Notes under the pieces: generated by a model
What the model was told of the DNA's origin: nothing
Database searches by the model: none
What the model saw: the letters and a program-made list of their open reading frames with translations, nothing else
Translations under genes and position numbers: made by a program
NCBI RefSeq assembly: GCF_048544455.1
Contig: NC_133526.1
Span: 6,464,001-6,528,000 of the forward strand
Direction of reading: 5' to 3'
Length of the DNA stretch: 64,000 bases
Origin: Silene latifolia
Taxonomy: Eukaryota > Streptophyta > Magnoliopsida > Caryophyllales > Caryophyllaceae
Shown: piece after piece, positions 44,791 to 55,821 of the stretch
How positions within the stretch are numbered: position 1 is the first letter of the stretch
How the letters are laid out: each line of letters starts with the position of its first letter

Positions 44791-45678
44791 GAAACTATTT
44801 CCTCCCAATGGGTCCACGTCATCGCTTTTTCTATTTTTGGAAGATAAAATGTAAATCGCTGTTTGGTTTAGCGATTTCACCCTTGACAATTTTTTCACCT
44901 TTTAACCTCTCAATTTCGATTTAATCGTTCTCCTTCATCTCTCCACCATTTCGTGTGATTTTTGCGCTATTAGATTCCTCTTGCGGTAAGCTACACAATA
45001 GTTGAGAGTATGGATGAGTTGGATCAACACCATGATAGTGCTATCGGTTTAAATCCTGGTAGTTTAGCATCCATGTCAGGGCGACGTCGAGGCTTGATTT
45101 CGCTGGTGACAGCAATTTTTTGTATACGAGTACTGTTTTTTGTGTCACCGCTAGCTCTATTTGCACACTTATACATTTAATGTAACCATATAAATATGTT
45201 TTTCAAATTTCATAATGAGCCACGATAATGATATTTTGGCATACAACAATGAGAATAGGGGAGAAGAGATAGAAGTACTAGTTAGGAATACATTTTTTAA
45301 ACTCTAATCGTGGCTCATTATGAACCGATTCTCGCACCCCCATAACTAGTTAGCGAATTTCCGCCTCGATACCGCCCTGACATGGATGCTAATTAAACAA
45401 CCAGGGTTTGAACCGCGAGCAACATGATGCTGCTGCTCCACCTTGTCCCTACTCACAACACCCGTGTAGCTTGCCGGGAGAGGAAACTAATAGCCAAAAA
45501 TCGATCAAAATGGTGAAGAGACGAATGAGAACCATTGAATCGAAATTGAGAGGTTCAAAGACAAAAAGAAATTGTGAAGGGCAAAATCGCTAATCCAAGA
45601 TCCAACCAGCGATTTACCTCTTTATCTTCCAAAAAAAAAAAAAATGATGACGTGGACCCATTGGGAGGAAATAGTTTC
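44791..45678. mobile_element. Fold-back (long-TIR) element, 888 bp
   Basis: Nearly the whole element is an inverted repeat. The left arm begins GAAACTATTTCCTCCCAATG with GGTCCACGTCATC; the right arm ends with the exact inverse. Matching continues with gaps through AACCTCTCAATTTCGATT, GCATCCATGTCAGGGCG and, near the centre, CATAATGAGCCACGA (about 45212 and 45305). Arms are about 430 and 370 bp, about 80% alike by eye. Such long arms fit non-autonomous Mutator-like or fold-back elements. No target duplication was identified. The ORF at 45408-45593 lies in the right arm and is not a gene. Confidence 0.85.
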
Positions 45679-45958
45679 AAATGGACCCTAAAGCGAGAGT
45701 TAGTTTGGTAAATAGCCCTATTTTGAAAAAAAATTCGATTAAAGAAGGGTTAAAAATTACAATCAATCAATATATCAATCAATATCAATATATATATATA
45801 AAAGAGGCTTTTTTCAGGCACCGTGAGAGACTCCAACTATTTCAAAACACGTTTTTTATTTTTATTAATTAATTCACTTAAAGATAATCTAATGGGAAAA
45901 TAAAATATAATATAATATAATGAGAGTTGCCTATTTACGTTGAACTAGGATACTACCC

Positions 45959-46184
45959 TATAAAAGCCTTTGATATATTGTACATCCCTCATTATCATTA
46001 CTAAACTTCAATCTCCATCGATCGATCTCCAGCCAACATATTACCTTGCTCACGCATAGCATTGCTGATTCAATATTCTTTCTTAATCATGCAGATGATG
46101 GTACTATTATACGTAGTCATATATTTATCAAATGGAACGGTCGAACGGGTTATGTATGAGTTCGTTAACCTAAGGATCGGTTAA
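45959..46184 (+). pseudogene. Promoter plus first-exon-like ORF, possible captured gene fragment
   Basis: A TATA box (TATAAAAG, 45959-45966) is followed by a CT/CA-rich leader and, at 46089-46184, a 31-codon frame. It begins MQMMVLLLYVVIYLSNG, which looks like a signal peptide, then TVERVMYEFVNLRIG and a stop. It looks like the start of a secreted-protein gene without the rest. Inside the candidate Helitron this could be a captured fragment. The parent gene is not recognised. Confidence 0.3.
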
Positions 46185-46301
46185 AATAGGAACCAAGTGT
46201 AAGATTTGATTTCTAAGACCAACATGATTTATTGTGAGTATTATACTTTGTTTTTCTAATCTTATTTTCAATAAGTTGAGATGAAAAAGATATGGGGAGT
46301 G

Positions 46302-46965
46302 CTAGGGCGACACCGGGTGTTACCGAATTTCGGTAACACCCTAATTAAAAAAATAGAAAAATAGAAAAAATAGTAAAGTAGTTTTCGTTTTTGCGCCAAC
46401 ATCGTAGGGTAAAAGCGTAATTCATAATCTTTTATTATATTAATCAAATATGCTAATTAAAATTAATCTATATATCTTAGTAATTACATATCATAACAAA
46501 CTATTCTTTATCTTCATCACTATATCATACAAAGTACATCGCTATGCAGCTATTCTATCAATCCTACGGCCATTGTTCCCCTACATCACCTACATCTTCT
46601 TTTAATAGTTTCAACTTTTAATCTTACGGCCAGTATGAGATTGGTCTTTCTAAGGGAAGAATTGACTAAACAATTAATTCATCGTCAATTCTGCAATTTT
46701 TGTCCATTGATGCCAAATTGATTGGATAAATTTGTCAAAGTGAATAAAAAACAAGCATAAAAAATGGGAAGTTTAAAGATTATTTGCCAATGGATACTAG
46801 GATACTATTGTTACAATTAATTAATTAATATTAAGTTCCTAATTTACCCTTTAATCTTAATTAGTTTGAAATTCGAATTTTAATGGAAGGAAAGCAAAAT
46901 ACCTTAGTAATTTACAATAATATCCCGGGTGTCACTCAATTTGAGTAACACCCGGTGTCGCCATC
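46302..46965. mobile_element. TIR element with a hairpin in each terminus
   Basis: The left end contains GGGCGACACCGGGTGTTACC and goes on GAATTTCGGTAACACCC. The right end is the inverse type: GGGTGTCACTCAATTTGAGT, AACACCCGGTGTCGCC. Each end also folds on itself (GGGTGTTACCGAA with TTCGGTAACACCC on the left; GGGTGTCACTCAA with TTGAGTAACACCC on the right). Length about 660 bp, AT-rich interior, no ORF. Family uncertain, perhaps Mutator-like. Confidence 0.7.
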
Positions 46966-47439
46966 TCATTTTTCTTTGTAAATTAGCTTTTAAGTAGAGT
47001 TCCACAATTAGTCTAAGTCAATCACGACTCCAACTATTTAAAACACTTAAAATTTAAATTTAGCTTAAAATATCTAACCAAGTTAATCTGCTATAATTTT
47101 TTTTTTTTTTTTTACCTTAAAGTCTATTAATAAGTAAAGTGTGTGGAATGTTAGGACACAATCAGTTTTAAAAATCTTAAGAAAATCGATTGGATAGAAA
47201 TTTTTTGTAAATTTTCTTATCTTTTTGAAACACAATTTGTTAACAAAAACAAGTAAGAGAATTTCTATAATGTCTACCGAACTTCTATCCTATATTATTA
47301 GTACTAATAATTGTATTAAAAGTCTAACCTCATATTCTCATATTAGAATAATATGAAGAAGTGTAACACATTATTGTTAGCAAATTATTTTAGTATCCGT
47401 GCAACTATATAAATATATATATTAAAACTCATACCAGTT

Positions 47440-47985
47440 TATGGGTCATCCCGCCTATTAGGCCCGCCCGTCCAGCCCGCTTATTATCTGGGCTTGGACA
47501 AGTATTTTTTACCTGAAAAATTAAGAGGGCGGGCCAAGCCCAGTCCGCCAAGTTAAATGGGCGGGTATGGACAACAAGAAAATCCCGTGGGCCAGCCCAT
47601 TAGGTCCCTTTACTATTTAAATCCGTCACTTTTACTTTAAAAAAAAAAGACATTTTCAAAGAAAATTGTATCAATTTTATATGGATGAGGAAAACTAAAA
47701 TAATACGTAAATTATAAAGGTTAAAATATAACAAAAATATTTATATATTGGGTACCTTTAGATATTTTAATTAATAAAACATCTAAATTGAAGTTTCGTG
47801 TTACGACCCATTAGCCCATAGTCCGCCCGACTTTGACTAAAGGGCGGGCAAGGGCAAAGATAATTGACCCATAATTAAGGCCCAACCCATCCACTAAGGT
47901 CTTAAAGAACAACTTTTTCCTTTACAACCCGGCCCATGTCCGGCCCAAACCCGCATTTAAAGCTCTACTTAAAAATTTTAGTTTG
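47440..47985. repeat. GC-rich hAT-like MITE remnant
   Basis: Full of GGGCGGGC, GGCCCGCCC and CCCGGCCCA words on both strands around a 200-bp AT-rich core. Likely related to the hAT-like elements at 27394, 28252 and 48265, but the ends are not defined. Confidence 0.45.
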
Positions 47986-48264
47986 ATTAGAATCATAGAC
48001 TTCCCACAAAGGTGATTATAATTTCTATATACACAAATCATAAAAAAGTTAATTTATTTCTATATACACATATTCCAAAAAAAAAAAGTCAATTTATTTA
48101 TATATACTCACATTCTCACAACAAAGCTAATGTTAAGAAAGTAACCATAATTTCTCAATTGAGAAGATACAATTAGAGGCGAGTCAATATTATAACCCGT
48201 ACAACGTACGGGCACAAAATCTAGTAGAGACTATGGGTAAAGTTCACAATACAGTAGATACACA

Positions 48265-48764
48265 TAGGGATGTCAGCGGGGCGGGAACAAGTGGGTACCG
48301 CCCCGCACCCGCCCCAGTTGGGGTGGGGATGAATTTTGTATCTTACCCACCTAATACCCGACTACCCACCAATCATTAAAAAACCTAGTAGGATTATGAT
48401 AATTTTATAAATCTTATTTAGTTATAATTAAGATATAATAATGTTAATAATAACAACTATTTTATTAAGTTTTTTACTAACTTATTTGGTGAAAAAATAA
48501 AATTATAAAGATAAATTAAAAAAAAATAGAAATTAATAATGATTAAACCAACTTTTACGAAAAAAATTATAGATTATGGTGTAACGGGTTAATGGGTAAG
48601 TGGGGCGGGTACGGTTTTATATTTCCACCCGTTGGGGCGGGGATGGTTTTGGAAACTTGTACCCGCCACGGGTGGTGGGGCGGGGATGTGTACGAGTTTT
48701 TCTTGGTGGGTACGGGTACGGGGGATCCTCTATCCACCACCGTCCCGCCCTAATGACATCCCTA
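48265..48764. mobile_element. hAT-type MITE, 500 bp, with 8-bp target duplication
   Basis: Starts TAGGGATGTCAGCGGGGCGG and ends TGACATCCCTA, flanked by the exact duplication GATACACA (48257-48264 and 48765-48772). Arms are rich in GGGGCGGG/CCCGCCCC; the middle is AT-rich. Same ends as 27394-28246. Confidence 0.9.
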
Positions 48765-48838
48765 GATACACATGAAAAAAAAAAAAAAAACAAGATCTTC
48801 AAATATAGTGCACATTGCACATTTGCACAACACTACAA

Positions 48839-49131
48839 TTAGACCCGTTAAAATTGACCATACTGAATGAGGTGGCCCGAATGACTGACCTGCACCCAAC
48901 CCGACATGCGAAATCAAGACTTGAAATTGAGTCGAACCCGAATTGACCGACTCAATATAACTCAATCCGAATGTTTATTATAATACACGGATTATTATCT
49001 ATAAATAACTTGATAATAATTACCCGACAATGATCTGAACCTGAAAGATCTAGCGCGGCTTGATCTAAACCGAATTCTTACAAACTCGAAAATATCCGGA
49101 CCTGGCCTAGTTGACCCGTTTGTTAGGTCTA
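48839..49131. repeat. Decayed hAT-like MITE
   Basis: Begins TTAGACCCGTTAAAATTGAC and ends TTGACCCGTTTGTTAGGTCTAA, short inverse ends. Interior has CCGAACCC-type words. No target duplication. Confidence 0.45.
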
Positions 49132-49443
49132 ACTATATGTAACCATGACTCCATAAGCACATAGTTCAACCGGTAAAGGAGTTATCTATTCTAGTTTAAT
49201 AAGAGATATGTGATTCATGACCTAAGAATGCAGCCGTGATAAAACTCATGAATGAGAACTTTACCATCCGAATGATCTTTTACCGACTTGAATCCAAACA
49301 CTACAATGTAGAAAACCGAATAATTCCGATCTATAACTACTTTTTGAGAGACAAGAAAATCAAAAACAGAATTAACAATCGTGCATATTCTCCCAGTTGC
49401 AAGCAACACAATCACTAATCTGAATCCCAATTATCTACAAAAA

Positions 49444-52400
49444 ATGCCAGTTAGAGTTTGTGATACATCTCTACCTTCTCAACTCCCAGGTAATTAACTA
49501 ATCCCCATCTCTCCTTTCCCCTAATTTCTCAATCATGATCACATAATCTGCTCAATTACTGTTAATTTGTTCAAAAGGGTTTCTTTTAATGCAATTTTTG
49601 GATCATTTAATGCAGGTTCTTGTTCTGGGCATACTTCTCCTGCACCCTGTACTTTATTGAGTGTTGGGCAGGTATTATTTTTTCGTGATTATCACTAATT
49701 TTGTGTTATTTGTTGTTAATTGTTATCATTTTGATTTGGGTTTTATTGATTGATTGATTTAGGCCTTGTTTGGTTACCCTTTAAATTCATGGGATTTTCA
49801 AAATCCCATGAATTACAATATTATAGACTTGTTTGGTTGCCAAAATCATGGGAAGTGGAACTTCCCATGGAACTTAAGTTCCTCCATTATGGAGGAAGTC
49901 ACTTACCTAGCCCCCCCTAGGTAAGTGGCAATTCCCACATGAATTCATTGCCAATATGCCAACCAAACACTTTTTGTGCAATTCACATGAATTTTCATTT
50001 CATGTGAAATTGGAGTTCATGTGAATTTATCTTCCTTTATGGCAACCAAACAACCCCTTTAATGTTGTTATAATCATGGGGTTTGATTGCATTGGTAGCA
50101 ATTTCATAATATGCATTATTTGAATTCGCAATTCGCTCAAAATAGGGAATTCTATATGCAAAGTATTACAAAAAAAAAAAAAAAACAATTCGCGAATTCT
50201 AATTACAATACACTTAGAAGAGTTCCTAATTACATTCTAAATTAGGATATTTTCGCACATATTTGCTTTTGAAAATAGATCGTCTTACCGTGTGAGACCG
50301 TCGTAAGACTATCTTATTGTAAAATTTGGGTAGCTGTTTATGACTATTAGTCGTTACTCAATGTTCCCAAAGGAAATGTCTAGAATTTTAAAGAGTAAAG
50401 ACTAAAAGACTCCCTAAAATAGGTGAATTCATATTGAATTTTTAGTTTTTAATGCACGAATCGAACTTTTAGAATTCGCTGATTTTAATATATAATTCGC
50501 GAATTAGTGCGAATTAATTCGAAAACGTATTGCGAATTAATACGCGTGTATCAATTCGCAATTCGCACCCTAGGTGAGCGAATTAGGTAACCCTGATTCA
50601 GTCGTTGGAATGCTTGTGTTTAGGACGGATCCCTTCGAGTATTTCACGAGTTGGTTTTTAGTTAAACCGAAAATTGTAACTAAAAGAATTCATTTTTTTT
50701 CATTGCTTATGAGGGCAAAAGCACGTGTCAGTTCTCCTCGTGCAGCTTCTGCTTTTTACTAAGCTTTTGCAAGCCTTCATTATGAGTAGGGATAAAGTAA
50801 GGAGATTATGCTGCTCCTATAATGTTTTCTAACATTTTGTAAATTTTAAAAATAAAAGTCACTACTCGACTACTCGTACTTCGTTAACTCTTGCATCTTT
50901 AGCTCTCACAACCACCAGCTAACTCTAGCATCTTTATGGAATGGGAAGAAGCTAACTCGATGTGGGGCCCAATTTCTTTTCACATATTTACATCTTCTAA
51001 AACCTTAATCCAAAAAGAATTGTAGTGGATTCTGTTGAAGCGAGGGAATAAGAAATTATATGAAGTTGGGACATTGAATCACATCGAATCTCGAGTAATT
51101 ACATAATGGTTTGTTGATTCCTAGTTTCCTACTGCTTCATTAATGGGATTTCAGTGTGTGACATGAATTTCTTTCTAACTTTCTTAGGCATTTTCGGGAA
51201 CTCAAAATGTTTCAAGTGTGCAAAAGGATGAGGCATGGAGAGTTAATGTACGAATACAAGGGTGTGACCTAGAACATGGGTATTTATGCGGCACTATGGA
51301 GGCTCTTAATGTCCCAATGGCAGATACACCAGTAAGCCTCTTCTTTTCCATGGTAATTAATTTTTTTTTTTTCAAGAAAGGTAGTGGCTTTATTCATCAT
51401 CCGCAAATGTGGAATAGAAACAATGCATTTTCTTACAAAAATTACACCACTAGGCAACAATCACATATTCAAGCAATTGACGACATCCTCCTATTGTCTC
51501 CACTAGCCCGGCTCATCATTCTCACATTAGCATTTACTTTAATCGAAGTAAATTCTTCAAACATCGCACTCAGCACCTAAAACAATTCTCTGATTCCGTG
51601 CCATATCATTTACTCTGTTACTGTTGGTGCAAATATCACCCATTTTGTCGTCCAGTGCATAAGATTAAGTGTGTATAGACCAAGCAAGTTGTCTTCTGAA
51701 GTTTCATCCCCTGCGTTGAATTCTTAACCAGTCTAGTTCCCTTCTCCAAATGATATACGGATTAAGTGAATTGGTAGGAGAAGAACAGATGGGCATGTGT
51801 TTTGGCTGCTTGTTTGCATAACATGCATCTATGATAATGTCTCTTTTACAGACTTTCTCAATCATTCCAAGAAAACCACAATGATGCAACAAAACTATGA
51901 TTTAGCAGATTTGCAAAGTCTCAAATAATTTTGCTCCAGTTTACCTTGTTATGTTTTCAAATTTTACTTTTAAGGTATTCCGGACCCTTAAATTTTACTT
52001 CGGTTTTCAAATATGTATTCTTGATTTAAATTTTAAGTTTTTATAAAAGAAATCCGGACTTCGATTTTTTAAACCTATAAGTTTACCTTGAGGTCCTTGA
52101 CTTTTGTATTATGTTTCACTCTCCCTTTTGTTTTTCATTTTTCCTTTTCTTTTTTGTTCGCATTTTGAGGTGTGCGTTCACCCATGCACGGTTCTTAATG
52201 ATGATTCATGTCAGTCGACCCCAAATCATTTTGGGATTAAGGCTCTGTTGTTGTTGTAGTTGTTGTACCTTGTTATGTTTGCGTCTGAAGAATTCATCAA
52301 CATTATGCAATTCGTTTATATCAGGGCATATGAGCCAATGGAATTCATTATTTCGTCTTTCACCTTGATGATGCCTCTCCAAGTTTCTGAGTCAACCCCT

Positions 52401-54706
52401 TTAGTTATCCCTTTGATCCGAATAGATGGACAGTTAGAATATACATTCATTAAACCACTGCGTAGAGATCGATATTTTTAGGGAAATGAAGTGTGCTAGA
52501 GTTTTTTAGGAACTAGTCCATTTTTTACTTCTTGGAAAAGGATTTTTAGAAATATAAATTGCCAGCTGAACTATGCATAGTCCGTTGAAAAGCAATGACA
52601 CCCCGACTGATAATCAAGATGCAACTTCAGCTTTATAATACCCTGCTTTAGCCTATTAACTTATTAAAGTTTTGCCATTGCCATATTTGCAAGGAAATAT
52701 GTTATTTGAGTATATATTTTTGTTATTAGTCGATGTTGACTCTCTTGTAATTACTTTCACACATGCATACTACCATTTGCTAATGTATCCAGGCTGTTCA
52801 TATACAAATTTATTTTCCAAAAAGTAATGAGTAGTGTAGACTGTAGAGTATATTTCTTAAATATCAGCGATATGATAAAGTACCGGCTGGTGAGCTCAAA
52901 TATCATGATTATTCAGGGATTATTATATGACACAACAGAGCATTTTCGTACTATTGTGAACGCCATTAGAATTATTTTTCATTGTTTTATTTATTGTTAA
53001 GCTTGTATGAGAAAGGATATGGTTAAGCGTTGAAACATTTTGAAATTTTCTTTTGTTTCATTTTCATTTTATGGATTTGGTGTAGATGGCCAAATTTTAT
53101 CTATCTAGATTACATGGTAACCAGAATGGTGATACCGGTCATATTGGCAGTTGTTACGTGATGCATGCTGTTGCACTTTAAAATGTGGGCCAGATAAGTG
53201 GAACTTTCAGAACCTATAAGAAGTGGATTATCTTGGCCTAGGTATATTACCATGCCATTTGATAAGTAATGGATATGGAACAATGTCCGGGTACAGTTAT
53301 TCTGAATAGCTCTTTGCTTTTAATCAGTTCTTCGTTAGGTTTCCTACTAGAGTTTTCGAGTAATTAGAAATATGACGCCTTATCTCAGACTCTCAGTTAT
53401 ATGTTTCATTTGTGTATCTGCTTTCCTTGATTGATATGTCATTTACTCATCTCGTGTGATGTCGTGTAATAGGTGGTGACGTTTTGGGAAGGGGAAATTG
53501 TTGATACCCTGAACTACACCTTCTACACCGGAAAATGGGAGGCCACGTAATCTCTTCTCTTCCTTTTGTTGCATAACTGAAAACAGCTCTTCTAAACCTT
53601 TATTCTTCTCCTCCCGTTGAGGGGGATTGTCTTCTGAAAGTGAGGGACTCTCTCATAGTCGTAATTTAATTTTTCTTTTGTAGGCCAGAAGACGATATTA
53701 GGCACTGGACGAAATTTCCATCTTTTTCACCTCTTCTGGTATGTAAATCCCAAAGTTTTACGTGAGCTTCCGCATGACAAATTCGCATAATTTGTTGTGA
53801 TCTCTTATTAGAGTCAAGTGGAGATTGATGGCGGCAAGTCACTGGACTTGAGTAACTACCCTTACATATTTATGGTAAGTTCATGTATCGTAAATTCATA
53901 TGAAATGATGTAATATGCTTCTCCTTTATCAAATTTGAACTAGCTATTTAGATAGTTGTACGCTAAATTGACATCAGAGCCTTGTTTTTTATACATTTGT
54001 GATGCAGAGATGGAAGGAGCAATATTTTGTAAACGTCGGTACAGACTGTGGCTTAACTATAGCTGGGTTTTATTACGTGTGCTTCTCTTGTAGTGATGGC
54101 TCCATCAATGGCTTCTATTATGATCCAAATAGCAGGTACTCCCTCTGTCCATGAATAAACCTTTCGGTTTTCTTTTTGCTTGTTGTCATTATGGTTTATG
54201 ACTACTCAACCTGTATCTCCGCGTCTTACTGCGCTCCTTAATTCTGAACTTCTGGTATGAAAGAAACAAAGAAAGTTATCAACGGGCTCTGTGATTTTTA
54301 ATCTGCCTTTGTAGCTTACACTTGAACTTTGTCCCACTATTTTCGGTTTGCTACATTTTAGACACATTTATGGGCTGTCCTGTCCATCAGATCCCTGCCT
54401 TAAAAAAGCGGGTGCAGACTATGTATTTCGGAGAATTATAGATATAGGGCAGGCCCACTATCCTATACGAAAACCGCTAACACACTTTTACATGAGCCAT
54501 GGATTGCACATTGTGCCCTTGCCCGCATTTAATTTCCTTGGATGGCTGTGTAGCCGTAAGCCGTGTAGGTTGTATTGAACTTTGTATGTACATCTCTGAT
54601 GAAACCTGGTTCCGACTTCACTTGCAGTCCGTTTCAGAAGCTTGAACTGAAAACGAGTAATGAAGGGAGGTCTGGTTTCAGCTTTTCAACGTATGAGTTG
54701 CAGTGA
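49444..54706 (+). CDS. GID4: GID4 (Vid24 domain) substrate receptor of the CTLH E3 ligase, eight exons
   Basis: Exons: 49444-49489, 49616-49671, 51188-51331, 53473-53546, 53684-53738, 53812-53874, 54008-54135 and 54628-54706. Junctions are GT-AG and in phase, giving 645 nt and 214 aa. The N-terminus (MPVRVCDTSLPSQLPGSCSG) is short and variable. The Vid24 beta-barrel follows from about residue 45: WRVNVRIQGCDLEHGYLCGT, VTFWEGEIVD, HWTKFPSF, YPYIFMRWKEQYFVNV, GLTIAGFYYVCFSC, GSINGFYYDP. The end is SPFQKLELKT...FSTYELQ. GID4 proteins bind N-terminal Pro degrons and bring targets to the GID/CTLH ubiquitin ligase; in yeast this removes gluconeogenic enzymes. Intron 2 carries a Harbinger-like MITE and intron 3 is 2.1 kb. 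An ORF running past exon 3 (51218-51580) reads into intron and is not the product. Confidence 0.93.
49762..50057. mobile_element. Tourist-like (PIF/Harbinger) MITE in GID4 intron 2
   Basis: Starts GGCCTTGTTTGGTT and ends AACCAAACAACCCC, with TTA nearby on both sides (49759-49761 and 50059-50061). About 296 bp, rich in ATGGGAATT/AATTCATG words. Related to 14150-14465 but its ends match less well. Confidence 0.75.
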
Positions 54707-55310
54707 TGGCTGACATGAGCTGCATGAAACTGACAGTTGATCAATCTAGTTGGTTATGTCCGGAAAACTCCAAATGCCACAAGTTCAGAAATTTACTAGA
54801 GCTTCAATTCCAAATCTGGTTGTGCATCCATGTCGAATCCTGTTGTACATCTACTGACATCGAGTAATTCTCGATGAAATGTTGAATAACATGAGTTTCA
54901 TGCTCTTTATTAGTTCTCAAATTTTCCCTTGAATGTATTTCTTTTTATTGATTCTTTGATTAAGAAAAAACGAAAAGAAAAAAAAAAAAACTCGAAATAA
55001 CAAATCTTGACCCGTAACCCTAAATGACTCGAACAGCTCACGAATTCTAAAGATAAGCAAAATGCGCATTATATGAAAAATCATTCTGCAACGCAACGTT
55101 AGACCTGTCAAATGGGTTGGGCGGTTGAATTACCGGTGCAAGTAAAATGCGGGTCAGGTCTGTTTTGAGTTTGTAAAATACTTTTGTTCAGGTAGGGTTT
55201 ATACGGGTTTAGGGTCGTACTAGAAGATCGTCTATTTATTTGATCCGTTTTAAGTTTAAGACGATTACAACCATTGTAATCAAGAATGAAAAAAATCCAA
55301 TAGTTTGGTG

Positions 55311-55352
55311 TATAACGTGGCATAACAAAATCCATAACAATGGATAAGATAA
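55311..55352 (+). promoter_or_regulatory. Possible light-response elements upstream of OHP1
   Basis: An ACGTGG core (55315-55320) and an I-box-like GATAAGATA (55343-55351) lie about 105-145 bp before the OHP1 start codon. Such elements are common in light-regulated plant promoters. They are short words and could be chance. Confidence 0.25.
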
Positions 55353-55456
55353 AACAAGGTGGACAACATCTTAAACATAAACTCCACATAATGTGACCAT
55401 ACTAACCAATAGTTTGAGTCAAAATTTTGCCTGAAAATTCGTCTGAAACAGAAAAA

Positions 55457-55788
55457 ATGGCAGCAACAGTTGCATATTCTCCTGCAAATTTGGGGTTGAA
55501 GCATCATAACAAACATGAGCTTTCTACTTTAAGATATGGTCTTCTAAATAACAGAACTGCTCTTTCCTTAAAACGTGTTTCCTTCTCAGTACAAGCTGCC
55601 AAGCTCCCTCCTGGTGTATGTCTTTTGCCTCTCCACCTCTTCTCTACTTTCTTTTTATATCTTCTTGTTGTGTATGTTAAGACGGATGTATTCGTTTTAA
55701 ACATAAAACGGGTTAAATAGGATAGACGAGAAAAGTAAACTGCCTAGGGAATCCAAGTAGGGTGTTGCATTGTTGCCTGACCTGTTTT

Positions 55789-55821
<33 letters not shown>

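Larger units (their letters stand above)
45785..48224 (+). mobile_element. Candidate Helitron, 2.4 kb, with nested insertions
   Basis: The right end has a hairpin (CCCGTACAACGTACGGG), then CACAAAATCTAG, then host T, which is a Helitron 3' terminus. The proposed left end is TCAATATATATATATAAAAG at 45785, preceded by A; it resembles plant Helitron 5' ends but TA-rich sequence makes the choice uncertain. Inside are a TIR element (46302-46965), a GC-rich repeat (47440-47985) and a promoter-like segment with a short ORF (46089). The word GACTCCAACTATTT occurs at 45829 and 47027, which hints at two overlapping units. Confidence 0.45.

Noticed and set aside
45408-45593. 61-aa basic ORF
   Set aside because: It lies in the right arm of the fold-back element and has no counterpart elsewhere.
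48600-48842. Gly/Arg-rich ORF of 80 aa and its opposite-strand partner
   Set aside because: They are products of the GC-rich arm of the hAT MITE at 48265-48764.
51218-51580. 120-aa ORF
   Set aside because: Only the first part is GID4 exon 3; after the GTAAGC donor at 51332 it reads intron.
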